This document shows positions 16,709 to 25,110 of a stretch of DNA of 64,000 nucleotides, piece by piece (position 1 is the stretch's first letter; each line of letters opens with the position of its first letter). Made by a program: the position numbers and the translations under genes. Where the stretch lies: positions 6,239,501-6,303,500 of the forward strand of contig NZ_CP033334.1 in NCBI RefSeq assembly GCF_013170705.1. Reading direction: 5' to 3'. Source of the DNA: Mesorhizobium loti. Its GTDB lineage: Bacteria > Pseudomonadota > Alphaproteobacteria > Rhizobiales > Rhizobiaceae. The notes under the pieces are model-generated. The model was not told the origin of the DNA and searched no databases. It saw nothing but the letters and a program-made list of their open reading frames with translations.

Positions 16709-17623
16709 TCACGTACCGAACGCGTACTTCTGGCCTCGGACATTCAGAAACACGGCATAGACCGATGTTGTCGCCGTGATGAACAGCCGATTGTTGCGCG
16801 GCCCGCCAAAGGCCAGGTTCGCAACCATTTCCGGCACCTGGATTTTCCCGATGAGTTCACCTTCGGGCGTGTGGCATTGTACGCCATCCCATGCGCTGAT
16901 CCAGAGATTGCCCATAACATCAACGCGAAAACCATCCGGAATGCCAGGCGATATGTCGGCGAAGATGCGGGAATTCGCCAATCTGTCGCCGTCGACGTCA
17001 AACTGCCTGACGTGATGCGGAGCGCCGCGGTCGGTTAGAAAACCGGAGTCCGAAATGTAAAGGTGCTTCTCGTCGGGCGAGAAGGCGAGCCCGTTCGGCA
17101 TGGAGAAATCATCGGCAACGACGGTGATCTTTCCCGATAGCGGATCGATCCTGTAGACGCGGCAGCCCGGCTGCTCCTGCAGGCCCTTGCGCCCTACATA
17201 ATCGGAGATGATCCCGTAGTTCGGATCGGTGAACCAGATGCTGCCGTCGGACTTCACGACCACATCGTTCGGCGAGTTCAGCGGCTTGCCATCGTAAGCG
17301 GAGGCCAGCACCGTGATCGAGCCGTCCCATTCGGTACGCACGACACGGCGTTCCCCCTGCATGCAGGTGACCAGCCTTCCGTTGCGATCGCGCGTGTTGC
17401 CGTTCGGGTTGGAGACATGGCTTCGGAACAGCGAAACCGCCCCCGTCTCCTCGTCCCATCGCAGCATGCGGTCGTTGGGAATATCGCTCCAGATCAACGA
17501 GCGGAGGTCGGCGAAATAGACAGGTCCCTCCGCCCAGCGATTTCCCGTGTGGATGGTTTCGAGGAATGCGACCGGATCGATCAAATCCCCGAATCGCGCA
17601 TCGATCGTCTCGTAGCAGGACAT
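16709..17623 (-). CDS. SMP-30/gluconolactonase-family lactonase
   Basis: The 304-residue beta-propeller hydrolase has the metal-site Glu in NRWAEGPVYF and the Asn/Asp-bearing segments NSPNDVVVKSDGSIWFTDPNYGI and MPNGLAFSPDEKHLYISDSG. It hydrolyses sugar or sugar-acid lactones. It lies between an aldehyde dehydrogenase gene (16-bp gap) and lysR in the leftward operon. A lactonase after a GMC dehydrogenase suggests that oxidation of a cyclic sugar or polyol gives a lactone (inference). Confidence 0.92.
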   Translation of the reverse strand: MSCYETIDARFGDLIDPVAFLETIHTGNRWAEGPVYFADLRSLIWSDIPNDRMLRWDEETGAVSLFRSHVSNPNGNTRDRNGRLVTCMQGERRVVRTEWDGSITVLASAYDGKPLNSPNDVVVKSDGSIWFTDPNYGIISDYVGRKGLQEQPGCRVYRIDPLSGKITVVADDFSMPNGLAFSPDEKHLYISDSGFLTDRGAPHHVRQFDVDGDRLANSRIFADISPGIPDGFRVDVMGNLWISAWDGVQCHTPEGELIGKIQVPEMVANLAFGGPRNNRLFITATTSVYAVFLNVRGQKYAFGT

Positions 17624-17638
17624 CGGCCGCCCCCTCGC

Positions 17639-19141
17639 CTATGGCAGCCGGATCGCGACGGTCTTGGTCTCGGTGTAGAGCTGGAGCGCCTGTTCGCCAA
17701 GTTCTCGCCCCCAGCCCGATTGCTTGAACCCGCCGAACGGCATGGTGACGTCGTTGAAGTTATGGCAGTTCACCCAGACCGTGCCGGATTTGATCTTCGC
17801 GGCCAGCCGATGCGCGGCGCCTAGATTGTTGGTCCAGATCGATGCGGCAAGGCCATACTCGGTGTCGTTGGCATCCTTGGCGAGTTTGTCCAGGTCGTCG
17901 TCGTCGAAGGGCATCGCGCAGGCCACCGGCCCGAATATCTCTTCGCGGATCACCGACATGTCAGGCCGCGTGCGGGAAATGACCGTCGGCTTGACGAAAT
18001 AGCCGACGTGGCCCGCACGCGCGCCGCCAGTGACGATCTCGGCGCCATCGCTCCTGCCTTCCGAGATCAGCCGGGTGATGCGTTCCATCTGCTGCTGAGA
18101 GACGACGGGGCCAAGCTCCGTCGCAGGATCAAGCCCGGCGCCGAGCTTCAGCTTTTCGGCCCGCTCGGCGATGCCGGACATGACCTTGTCGTAGATCTTC
18201 TTGTGAACGAAGAAGCGCGTTCCCGCGCCGCAGCTCTGCCCGGCATTGAAGAATGCCGCGCTCGAGGCGCCGGCCACCGCCATGTCGATATCGGCATCGC
18301 CAAGCACGATGGTCGGTGCCTTGCCGCCAAGTTCCAGGCTGACCTTCTTGAGATTGCCGGTCGCGGCGCGGGCAATCAGCCTGCCGACCTCGGTCGAACC
18401 GGTGAATGCCACCTTGTCGATGTCGGGATGGGCAGACATCGCCGCACCGACGGTTTCGCCAAAACCGGTCAGGATGTTGACCACGCCTTCCGGAAAGCCG
18501 GCGTCCTGGACCAGCTTGCCGAAATAGAGCGCGCCGAGCGGCGTCTGCTCGGCCGGCTTGAGCACGATCGTACAGCCGGCCGCCAAGGCCGGCGCCACCT
18601 TCCAGGCCAGCATGCTGAGCGGGAAGTTCCACGGGATGATCTGACCGACGACGCCGACCGGCTCGCGGCGGGTATAGGCGTGCCAGTCGCCGGGCGCATT
18701 GATCGTCATCGTCTCGCCATTGATCTTCGTGGCCCACCCCGCATAGTAGCGGAACGTCTCGGCCGTGAACGGCACCTCGCCATTGCGGGAATCACCGATC
18801 GGCTTGCCGCTCTCATAGGAATTGAGCGTCGCCAGCATATCGACATTGGCATCGATCAGATCGGCGAGTTTCCAGATCAGCCTGGCGCGCTCGGCCGGCA
18901 CCATTTTGGACCAGGGGCCGTCGATCGCCTTGCGCGCGGCCTGGACCGCCAGATCGACATCGGCGCTGTCGCCGGCCGGCACGGCCGCAATGATCCGGCC
19001 GTTCGAAGGATCGACCACATCCAACGTCTTTCCCGAGGCCGCCGGGAGCCACGCGTTGCCGACAAGCATCGCATGGCTGCCGCCGACGAACGCCGCCACC
19101 TTGGGATCGAGTGGCGGCACGGCATCGAAACGTATGGTCAT
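17639..19141 (-). CDS. NAD-dependent aldehyde dehydrogenase
   Basis: The 500-residue betaine/phenylacetaldehyde-type dehydrogenase has catalytic Glu in VSLELGGKAPTIVL and Cys in FFNAGQSCGAGTRF, with GQIIPWNFPLSMLAWK. The start is ATG 19141 (MTIRFDAVPP), with GGGAGGAAGCC ideally spaced; the frame stays open to 19396 but overlaps the upstream gene. It is the second of two adjacent but clearly different aldehyde dehydrogenases in the operon. They differ around the active site, so they probably act on different aldehydes. Confidence 0.93.
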   Translation of the reverse strand: MTIRFDAVPPLDPKVAAFVGGSHAMLVGNAWLPAASGKTLDVVDPSNGRIIAAVPAGDSADVDLAVQAARKAIDGPWSKMVPAERARLIWKLADLIDANVDMLATLNSYESGKPIGDSRNGEVPFTAETFRYYAGWATKINGETMTINAPGDWHAYTRREPVGVVGQIIPWNFPLSMLAWKVAPALAAGCTIVLKPAEQTPLGALYFGKLVQDAGFPEGVVNILTGFGETVGAAMSAHPDIDKVAFTGSTEVGRLIARAATGNLKKVSLELGGKAPTIVLGDADIDMAVAGASSAAFFNAGQSCGAGTRFFVHKKIYDKVMSGIAERAEKLKLGAGLDPATELGPVVSQQQMERITRLISEGRSDGAEIVTGGARAGHVGYFVKPTVISRTRPDMSVIREEIFGPVACAMPFDDDDLDKLAKDANDTEYGLAASIWTNNLGAAHRLAAKIKSGTVWVNCHNFNDVTMPFGGFKQSGWGRELGEQALQLYTETKTVAIRLP

Positions 19142-19167
19142 GGCTTCCTCCCGAAGCATCTGGTCGA

Positions 19168-20667
19168 TCAGCGCTGGACGAACGGCGCGGGAATGGAATT
19201 CCCTGCATCGATCCAGATGCTTTTTTCCTGAAGATATTCGTAGATGGCGGTCTGGCCGTTCTCGCGGCCGATACCCGACTGCTTGTAGCCGCCGAAAGGG
19301 GAGAGATAGCTGGTGGCGCGGTACATGTTGACCCAGACGCTGCCGGCCTCGAGCCGCTCGGGCAGGCGGATCGCCCGACCGAGGTCCTGCGTCCACATCC
19401 CGGCCGCAAGCCCGTAGATGGTGTCGTTGGCGATAGCCACCGCCTCGTCCTCGTCGTCGAAGGGAATGACTGACAGCACCGGTCCGAAGACCTCTTCCTG
19501 GGCGATGCGCATGGACTGCTTCACGTTGCCGAAGATCGTCGGCTCGACGAACCAGCCGTCGGCAATCGACGTGTCCTCGGGTATCTTGCCGCCGAGCAAT
19601 TGTGCTGCGCCCTCGCCATTGGCGATGCCGATGTAATCGAGCACTTTCGCGCGCTGCGGCAAGGTGGTGATCGGACCCACCTGGGTCTCGGGATCGAGCG
19701 GATCGCCGATCCTCGCGGTCTTTGCGAAGGCGACCAGCTTCTCCGTCACCTGGTCATAGACCGAGCGCTGCACGAGTGCGCGCGATCCGGCGATGCAGGT
19801 CTGCCCGGTCGCGGCGAAGATGCCCGAAACGAGGCCGGGAATGGCCGCGTCCATCTTTGCGTCGGCAAAGACGATGTTGGCGGATTTGCCGCCGAGTTCG
19901 AGCGTGACCTTCTTGAGCCCGCCGGCGGCGGCCTGATAGACGCGGCGGCCGGTTGCGTCGCCGCCGGTGAAGGCCACTTTGGCGACATCGGGATGCGTGA
20001 CGAGGCGGTCGCCGATCTCGTGCCCGAAGCCGGTGACGATGTTGACGACGCCCTTGGGAAAGCCCGCCTTCTCGAAAAGCTGGCCGAAGAACAATGCCGA
20101 CACCGAGGAGAATTCCGACGGCTTCCAGACGATCGTGTTGCCTGCGGCGAGCGCGGGAGCAAGCTTCCATGTCGCCAGCATCAGCGGCGAGTTCCATGGG
20201 GTGATCGCTGCCACCACCCCGAGCGGCTCGCGGCGCGTGTAGTTGAACACGCCCGGCTTGTCGATCGGGATGACGCGCCCCTCGATCTTGTCGGCGAGGC
20301 CGCCAAAGAAGCGGAACCATTGCGGGATGTATCTGCACTGCATCCGCATTTCATTGATCAGCTTGCCGTTGTCGCGGGTTTCGAGAACGGCCAGGTTCTC
20401 GGCCTCCTCCGCCACGAGGTCGGCAAAGCGCGTCATGATCTGTCCACGCACCGTTGGGGTCATTGTCCGCCACTCGCCACGGAACGCGGCCGCGGCTGCC
20501 TGAACGGCCGCATCGACATCGGCTATCCCGGCGCGCGGGACGAGCGCCCAGGCCTTGCCGGTGAAGGGATCGAAGGATTCGAAATAATCCCCCGACCGCG
20601 CGGCGGCCGGGCGGCCGCTGATCAGCATGGAGAGCTTTTCCGTGGCGAGCGGCGGACGGGTTGTCAT
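19168..20667 (-). CDS. NAD-dependent aldehyde dehydrogenase
   Basis: The 499-residue enzyme has catalytic Glu in VTLELGGKSANIVF and Cys in FAATGQTCIAGSRA, with VVAAITPWNSPLMLATWK and EEVFGPVLSVIPFDDEDEA. The start ATG 20667 overlaps the stop of the preceding carboxymuconolactone-decarboxylase-like gene (ATGA), so the two are translationally coupled. The frame is open farther upstream, but that part is the neighbour read out of frame. Probable substrate: the aldehyde produced by the GMC dehydrogenase of the same operon. Confidence 0.93.
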   Translation of the reverse strand: MTTRPPLATEKLSMLISGRPAAARSGDYFESFDPFTGKAWALVPRAGIADVDAAVQAAAAAFRGEWRTMTPTVRGQIMTRFADLVAEEAENLAVLETRDNGKLINEMRMQCRYIPQWFRFFGGLADKIEGRVIPIDKPGVFNYTRREPLGVVAAITPWNSPLMLATWKLAPALAAGNTIVWKPSEFSSVSALFFGQLFEKAGFPKGVVNIVTGFGHEIGDRLVTHPDVAKVAFTGGDATGRRVYQAAAGGLKKVTLELGGKSANIVFADAKMDAAIPGLVSGIFAATGQTCIAGSRALVQRSVYDQVTEKLVAFAKTARIGDPLDPETQVGPITTLPQRAKVLDYIGIANGEGAAQLLGGKIPEDTSIADGWFVEPTIFGNVKQSMRIAQEEVFGPVLSVIPFDDEDEAVAIANDTIYGLAAGMWTQDLGRAIRLPERLEAGSVWVNMYRATSYLSPFGGYKQSGIGRENGQTAIYEYLQEKSIWIDAGNSIPAPFVQR

Positions 20668-21041
20668 GCTCCGACTTCCTGCAAAGCTTCGCGCGCCACC
20701 CGGAAAGAATCCACGCCTGCGGGCACGCCGGCATAGATCACGACCTGTAGAAGGACTTCGCGGATTTCGTCCTTGGTCACACCGTTGGTTAGCGCACCCT
20801 TGACATGCATCTTCAGCTCGTGCGGACGATTGAGCGCGGCAAGCATGGCGAGGTTCAGCATGCTGCGGGTCTTCTTGTCGAGCGTGTCGCGGCCCCAGAC
20901 GGCGCCCCAGCAATATTCCGTCACGAGTTCCTGTAGCGGACGATTGAAATCGTCGGCGCTGGCGAAGGACTTCTCGACGAATTCGGCGCCCAGAACCGAT
21001 TTGCGGATTTCAAAACCCTTGTCGAATACATCTTTGCCCAT
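20664..21041 (-). CDS. Carboxymuconolactone decarboxylase-family protein
   Basis: The 125-residue protein shows the gamma-carboxymuconolactone decarboxylase pattern: EYCWGAVWGRDTLDKKTRSMLNLAMLAALNRPHELKMHVKGALTNGVTKDEIREVLLQV and IYAGVPAGVDSFRVA. It lacks the AhpD-type CxxC, which argues for a decarboxylase or ring-lactone enzyme rather than a peroxidase partner. The start is ATG 21041 with AAAGGACAATCC upstream. It sits between the GMC small subunit and an aldehyde dehydrogenase and overlaps the latter by 4 bp. Confidence 0.88.
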   Translation of the reverse strand: MGKDVFDKGFEIRKSVLGAEFVEKSFASADDFNRPLQELVTEYCWGAVWGRDTLDKKTRSMLNLAMLAALNRPHELKMHVKGALTNGVTKDEIREVLLQVVIYAGVPAGVDSFRVAREALQEVGA

Positions 21042-21069
21042 TGGATTGTCCTTTCCGTTGATTGGGAGA

Positions 21070-21477
21070 TCAAAGGCCGGGAGTCGGCCGATATTTGCGG
21101 CCGCGCGCAATGACGTGGCCGAGCGAGCCGTTGGTCAGGTAAATCTGCGTCGCCTTTGAATCGTAGGGGACGTTCTCCTGGCCGGGATAGCCGATCAGTT
21201 CGCGCACGCGCGGGCTCATGTAGTAGGTGGCGATGGCAATCGTTGTGATCGCCGAGAAGGCTTCGCCATCCTCCTTGTTGAGGCTTTCCAGGCAAGCCTC
21301 GGCGCCGCTGGCCGGATCGACCGTGATGCCGCGCGCAAAGCCCGGCTTCAGGTCCGTGCGAAAATCCAGTGACTTCTCGACGTCGGCGTAGCCGCAGACG
21401 TCGCTGAACTTCGGCATCTTGCCATGCGCGGGGATCAGGAAATCGGCGAGCGCGAAGAAGATGTTCTCGTTCGACAT
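21070..21477 (-). CDS. Small partner protein of the GMC dehydrogenase (gluconate 2-dehydrogenase subunit 3-like)
   Basis: The 135-residue protein (ALADFLIPAHGKMPKFSDVCG ... AITTIAIATYYMSPRVRELIGYPGQ) begins two bases after the GMC gene's stop, and its length and pattern match the small subunit that accompanies periplasmic gluconate-type GMC dehydrogenases. I see no Tat or Sec signal, whereas classical members are exported, so this complex may be cytoplasmic. No cytochrome c subunit gene is adjacent. The assignment rests on operon position and general similarity. Confidence 0.65.
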   Translation of the reverse strand: MSNENIFFALADFLIPAHGKMPKFSDVCGYADVEKSLDFRTDLKPGFARGITVDPASGAEACLESLNKEDGEAFSAITTIAIATYYMSPRVRELIGYPGQENVPYDSKATQIYLTNGSLGHVIARGRKYRPTPGL

Positions 21478-21478
21478 G

Positions 21479-23152
21479 TCAGGCCACCTTCTGGTTGCGG
21501 CGTTCGGCGATCATGCGGCGCGTGTTGCGCAGCGCGACCGCCATGATGGTCGCCGTCGGGTTGGTGGCGCCCGAGGTCGGGAAGGTCGACGCGTCCATGA
21601 CGTAGAGGTTGGGCACGTCGTGGCAGGCGCCCCATTGGTCGACGACCGAGCGCTTCGGATCGTCACCCATCACGGTGGTTCCGATCAGATGCCAGCCCGA
21701 TTCACGCACCGGTGTCGAAACCAGAGTCTCGATGGCGCCGGCGGCGCGCACCGATTCCAGGCAGCGATCGATATTGAACTTCAACAGCCGGTTGGAGTTC
21801 TCGTTGACCTTGTAGACGATCTGCGGCGCGGGCAGCCCGTCGGAGTCCGTCAGATCCTTGGACAGGATCACCTGGTTGTTCTCTTCGGGAAGATCCTCGC
21901 CGACAATGCCCCAGATCAGCGAGTGACCGAAGCGGCGCGCCACATTCTCGTGCAGGTTGGCGCCCCAGAAATCCTGGAACCGGCCGCTCTCGGCGACATA
22001 GACCTTGGATCCGGTTGCCCCGGATACGCCGACCGGTCCGCCCGAGGGCATGCAGTTCCATTTCGAACCGCGCACGAAGCCGCGGCTTTCGTCGGTCTCG
22101 TAGAACTCGAGCGAATAGACCTGCTGGCCAAAGGGGCCGCGCCAGGAATCGAGCGGATCCGTGTAAGAGGCAAGCACGCTGGCGAAGGGATGCATCATCA
22201 ACCTTTTGCCGACCATGCCCGATGAGTTGGCAAGGCCGTCCGGATTCCTGGACCCTCCCGACATCAGCAGCAGCCGGGGCGTGCCGACGCCATTGGCGCA
22301 CAAGATGACCACCTTGGCGCGCTGGCGCCGCTCCCGGCCGTTCGCGTCTATATAGACGACGCCGGTCGCCAGCCCTTGCTCGTTGGTCTCGACTTCCTTG
22401 ACCCGAGCACGGGTGACCAGCCGCGCGCCGGCTTTCAATGCCAACGGCCAATGCGACCGGTCGGTCGTGGATTTCGCGCCCTCCGGACACCCGGTAAGAC
22501 AGGTCCCGCGGCGCACGCACGGATTGAGTTCGCCGAACGTCTCCGACGGTATGGCATTGCTGCCGGGCCACCAGTGCCAGCCCATCTTTTCCATGCCCAG
22601 CGCACCGCGCAGACCGACGGAGCCGATGGGCAGCGCCGGGAAGGGATAGGCGCCGCGAGGCGGATAGGCCGGATCGCCGGCGAGACCGGAAACGCCCACC
22701 TCGCGCTCGATCTCAAGCTGGTAAGGCAGCAGGTCCTCATAGCTGAACGGCCAGTCCTCGGCCACGCCGTCCATCGACCGCACGCGGAAGTCCGACGGCA
22801 GGAAATGCATCCACTGCGCGCCATAAAGCGTCGCGCTGCCGCCGACGCCGGCGAACATCAGCGGGTTGATGTCCGTCGTCGACGTGTCGACGGGATAGTC
22901 GTTGGGATTGTCACGGACGTTGGGATTGGGATGCCAGAGCTTGGTGCTGACAAGCTCGTGCTCCGGACGCGCGCCGGTATAGTCGGCATAATCAGGCCAT
23001 TCGCCCTGTTCGAGCACGACAACGGAAATGCCGGCACGCGCCAGATGAAGCGCGGCGACCGAGCCGGATGGGCCGGCCCCGACGATCACGACATCCACTT
23101 CCTCGTCGCGCCTTGCCCGTGCACCGCGATCCGCCAGAACTTCAACGGTCAT
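21479..23152 (-). CDS. GMC-family FAD-dependent dehydrogenase, large subunit
   Basis: The 557-residue flavoprotein starts DVVIVGAGPSGSVAALHLARAGI (FAD-binding fold) and has a mid-protein Cys-containing segment CVRRGTCLTGCPEGAKSTTD. The active-site His lies in SGWHLIGTTVMG, and it ends VMDASTFPTSGATNPTATIMAVALRN. The Cys segment and C-terminus resemble gluconate/sorbose-type and other membrane-linked GMC dehydrogenases. The start is ATG 23152 behind GGGAGGAAGAAA. It follows the second permease by 36 bp. The nearby EtfBA and Fe-S genes suggest its electrons may go to ETF (inference). Confidence 0.9.
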   Translation of the reverse strand: MTVEVLADRGARARRDEEVDVVIVGAGPSGSVAALHLARAGISVVVLEQGEWPDYADYTGARPEHELVSTKLWHPNPNVRDNPNDYPVDTSTTDINPLMFAGVGGSATLYGAQWMHFLPSDFRVRSMDGVAEDWPFSYEDLLPYQLEIEREVGVSGLAGDPAYPPRGAYPFPALPIGSVGLRGALGMEKMGWHWWPGSNAIPSETFGELNPCVRRGTCLTGCPEGAKSTTDRSHWPLALKAGARLVTRARVKEVETNEQGLATGVVYIDANGRERRQRAKVVILCANGVGTPRLLLMSGGSRNPDGLANSSGMVGKRLMMHPFASVLASYTDPLDSWRGPFGQQVYSLEFYETDESRGFVRGSKWNCMPSGGPVGVSGATGSKVYVAESGRFQDFWGANLHENVARRFGHSLIWGIVGEDLPEENNQVILSKDLTDSDGLPAPQIVYKVNENSNRLLKFNIDRCLESVRAAGAIETLVSTPVRESGWHLIGTTVMGDDPKRSVVDQWGACHDVPNLYVMDASTFPTSGATNPTATIMAVALRNTRRMIAERRNQKVA

Positions 23153-23188
23153 TTTCTTCCTCCCTTGGGGTCCAACGGCAGCATCGGT

Positions 23189-24160
23189 TCAGGCGAGCCG
23201 CGTCCGATAAAACGCCGCCGCGCCGATGATGATGACGCCCTTGATGATGAGCTGCATCTCGATCGGAAATCCGAGCAGCAGCACGAGATTGTTGATCACC
23301 ACCAGAACAGCCACGCCAAGCAGCGCCGCGAAAATGTTGCCGCGCCCACCGGTAAGCGCCACGCCGCCCATCACGGCGGCAACGATGGAGTCCAGTTCGT
23401 AGCCTTGGCCGACCCAGTTCGAGACGGTACCGACATAGCCGAGCAGGAACAGGCCGCCTATTCCCGCGCAGACCGAGCAGATGACGTAGCAAAGGATGAC
23501 CACGCGATCGGGCGCGACACCGTTGAGGAACGCGGCCTTCGGATTGCTTCCCACCATGAATATCTCACGGCCGAGGCGTGACCGGTGCAACACGATGCCG
23601 AACGCGATCGCCAGGAATGCCAGGGTGATCAGATTGACCGGTACGCCAAAAATCCGCCCAGAGGCCAGAAAGCCCATGCCCGGCGGCAAGGTGCTGATCG
23701 GCGCCCCGCCGGTATAGGCGAAACGAATGCCCTGCAGGATGATCATCATCGCCAGTGTCGCGAGAAAGGGGCTGACATTGCGCTTGGCGACGAGCCAGCC
23801 GTTCACCAGGCCCACCACGGCCGACAGGGCGATCGCGGCGATGAAGATCATCGGAATCGCTTCATTGGTGGTGGCCTTGAAAGCGGTCGCCAGCACCGCC
23901 ACCGTCGCCATCAGCGAGGCCACTGACAGGTCCAATCCGCGCACCAGGATGACGAAGGTCTGACCGATCACAACCATGCCAAGCGGTGCCGCGATGGTCA
24001 GCACATTGACCAGGTTGGCCGGCCGCAGAAAGGTCGGTGAGGCGAGAGCCGCGACGATCATCAGCGCGACCAGGAAGACCACCAGCCCGTAGCGCTCGAA
24101 GACAGACGCCAGGGAAATGCCTTGCGATCGCGGCATCGGTGTATCGAGAGGCGCCATCAT
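23189..24160 (-). CDS. Sugar ABC transporter permease (RbsC type), second
   Basis: The 323-residue membrane protein has 8-10 hydrophobic segments and the family motifs GMVVIGQTFVILVRGLDLSVAS, NVSPFLATLAMMIILQGI, VGSNPKAAFLNGV and VMGGVALTGGRGNIFAALLGV. The start at ATG 24160 overlaps the upstream permease stop as TAATG; an immediately following ATG at 24157 is equally possible. It probably forms a heterodimer with the other permease. Two-permease importers of this family include rhamnose- and AI-2-type systems. Confidence 0.92.
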   Translation of the reverse strand: MMAPLDTPMPRSQGISLASVFERYGLVVFLVALMIVAALASPTFLRPANLVNVLTIAAPLGMVVIGQTFVILVRGLDLSVASLMATVAVLATAFKATTNEAIPMIFIAAIALSAVVGLVNGWLVAKRNVSPFLATLAMMIILQGIRFAYTGGAPISTLPPGMGFLASGRIFGVPVNLITLAFLAIAFGIVLHRSRLGREIFMVGSNPKAAFLNGVAPDRVVILCYVICSVCAGIGGLFLLGYVGTVSNWVGQGYELDSIVAAVMGGVALTGGRGNIFAALLGVAVLVVINNLVLLLGFPIEMQLIIKGVIIIGAAAFYRTRLA

Positions 24161-25110
24161 TATCTCCGCCTTGGTGTGTGGATGCCGACCGCGATGATGA
24201 TGATAAGACCCTGGATGACCCACTGGTAATAGGACGAGACATTGACGAAATTCAGCAGGCTGTTGAGCATGGTGACGAGCAGCACGCCAAGGAAAGTGCC
24301 AAGCACGCCGCCTCTCCCGCCGGCCAGGATGGTGCCTCCGACCACCACCGGCGTTACCGACTGCAGCGTCAGCGCGGCACCGATGCGCGGGTCGCCAACG
24401 CCAGTTCGCGCAGTCAGGAAAATCGCCGCTATGCCCGCGCACAGGCCCGACAGCGCGTAGGCAAGCACCACGATGCGATCGACCGGCAACCCGTTCAGCC
24501 GCGCCGCTTCCCGGTCGCCGCCGACGAAGTAGATGCTGCGGCCCGTGCGCGTGCGCTGCAGCCAAAGCCCGGCGAGCGCGAAGATCGCGACGAGCACGAC
24601 GGCGCTGAGCGGAACGCCGCCGACCTTTGCATAGGCAATATCCGCGAAGGCACGCGGTACGGAGCCGCCGGGCTCCTTGCGGTACATCAACGTTCCGCCG
24701 AAGATGATCGAGGACATGCCGAGCGTGACGATCAACGGATGGACACGCAGCACAACCGTCAACAACCCGTTGAGCGCGCCCACAGCGGTCGCGGCGACCA
24801 ATGCGAGCGGCAGTGCAAGCCACACCAGATCGGGGCGCCATTCGAGGAAGTTCGCCAGAAAGACGGTGAGCGCACCAACCAGCGAACCGACCGCCAGATC
24901 GATGCCGCCCATCAGCACGACAAACGTCTGGCCTAGGCTGACCATGCCCAGCACGATGAGCTGCTGGAACAGGTTGCCGATGTTGCGCCAAGTCAGGAAT
25001 CGATCGGACAGGAAGCCGCCGGCGACCGCAAGCAGGACCAGCAGCACCGCCACGATCAGATAGGAAAGCATCAGCCGGTTGCGGCGAAGATCCATCGTGA
25101 TGGCACTCAT
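24160..25110 (-). CDS. Sugar ABC transporter permease (RbsC type), first
   Basis: The 316-residue permease has the RbsC-type signatures SLGQTFVVLMGGIDLAVGS, LRVHPLIVTLGMSSIIFGG, GGDREAARLNGLPVDRI and VVGGTILAGGRGGVLGTFLGV, with about ten transmembrane stretches. Its start overlaps the ATPase stop by ATGA (25107-25110), and its stop overlaps the next permease. The three genes are therefore strictly coupled. It imports an unidentified carbohydrate-like compound. Confidence 0.93.
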   Translation of the reverse strand: MSAITMDLRRNRLMLSYLIVAVLLVLLAVAGGFLSDRFLTWRNIGNLFQQLIVLGMVSLGQTFVVLMGGIDLAVGSLVGALTVFLANFLEWRPDLVWLALPLALVAATAVGALNGLLTVVLRVHPLIVTLGMSSIIFGGTLMYRKEPGGSVPRAFADIAYAKVGGVPLSAVVLVAIFALAGLWLQRTRTGRSIYFVGGDREAARLNGLPVDRIVVLAYALSGLCAGIAAIFLTARTGVGDPRIGAALTLQSVTPVVVGGTILAGGRGGVLGTFLGVLLVTMLNSLLNFVNVSSYYQWVIQGLIIIIAVGIHTPRRR

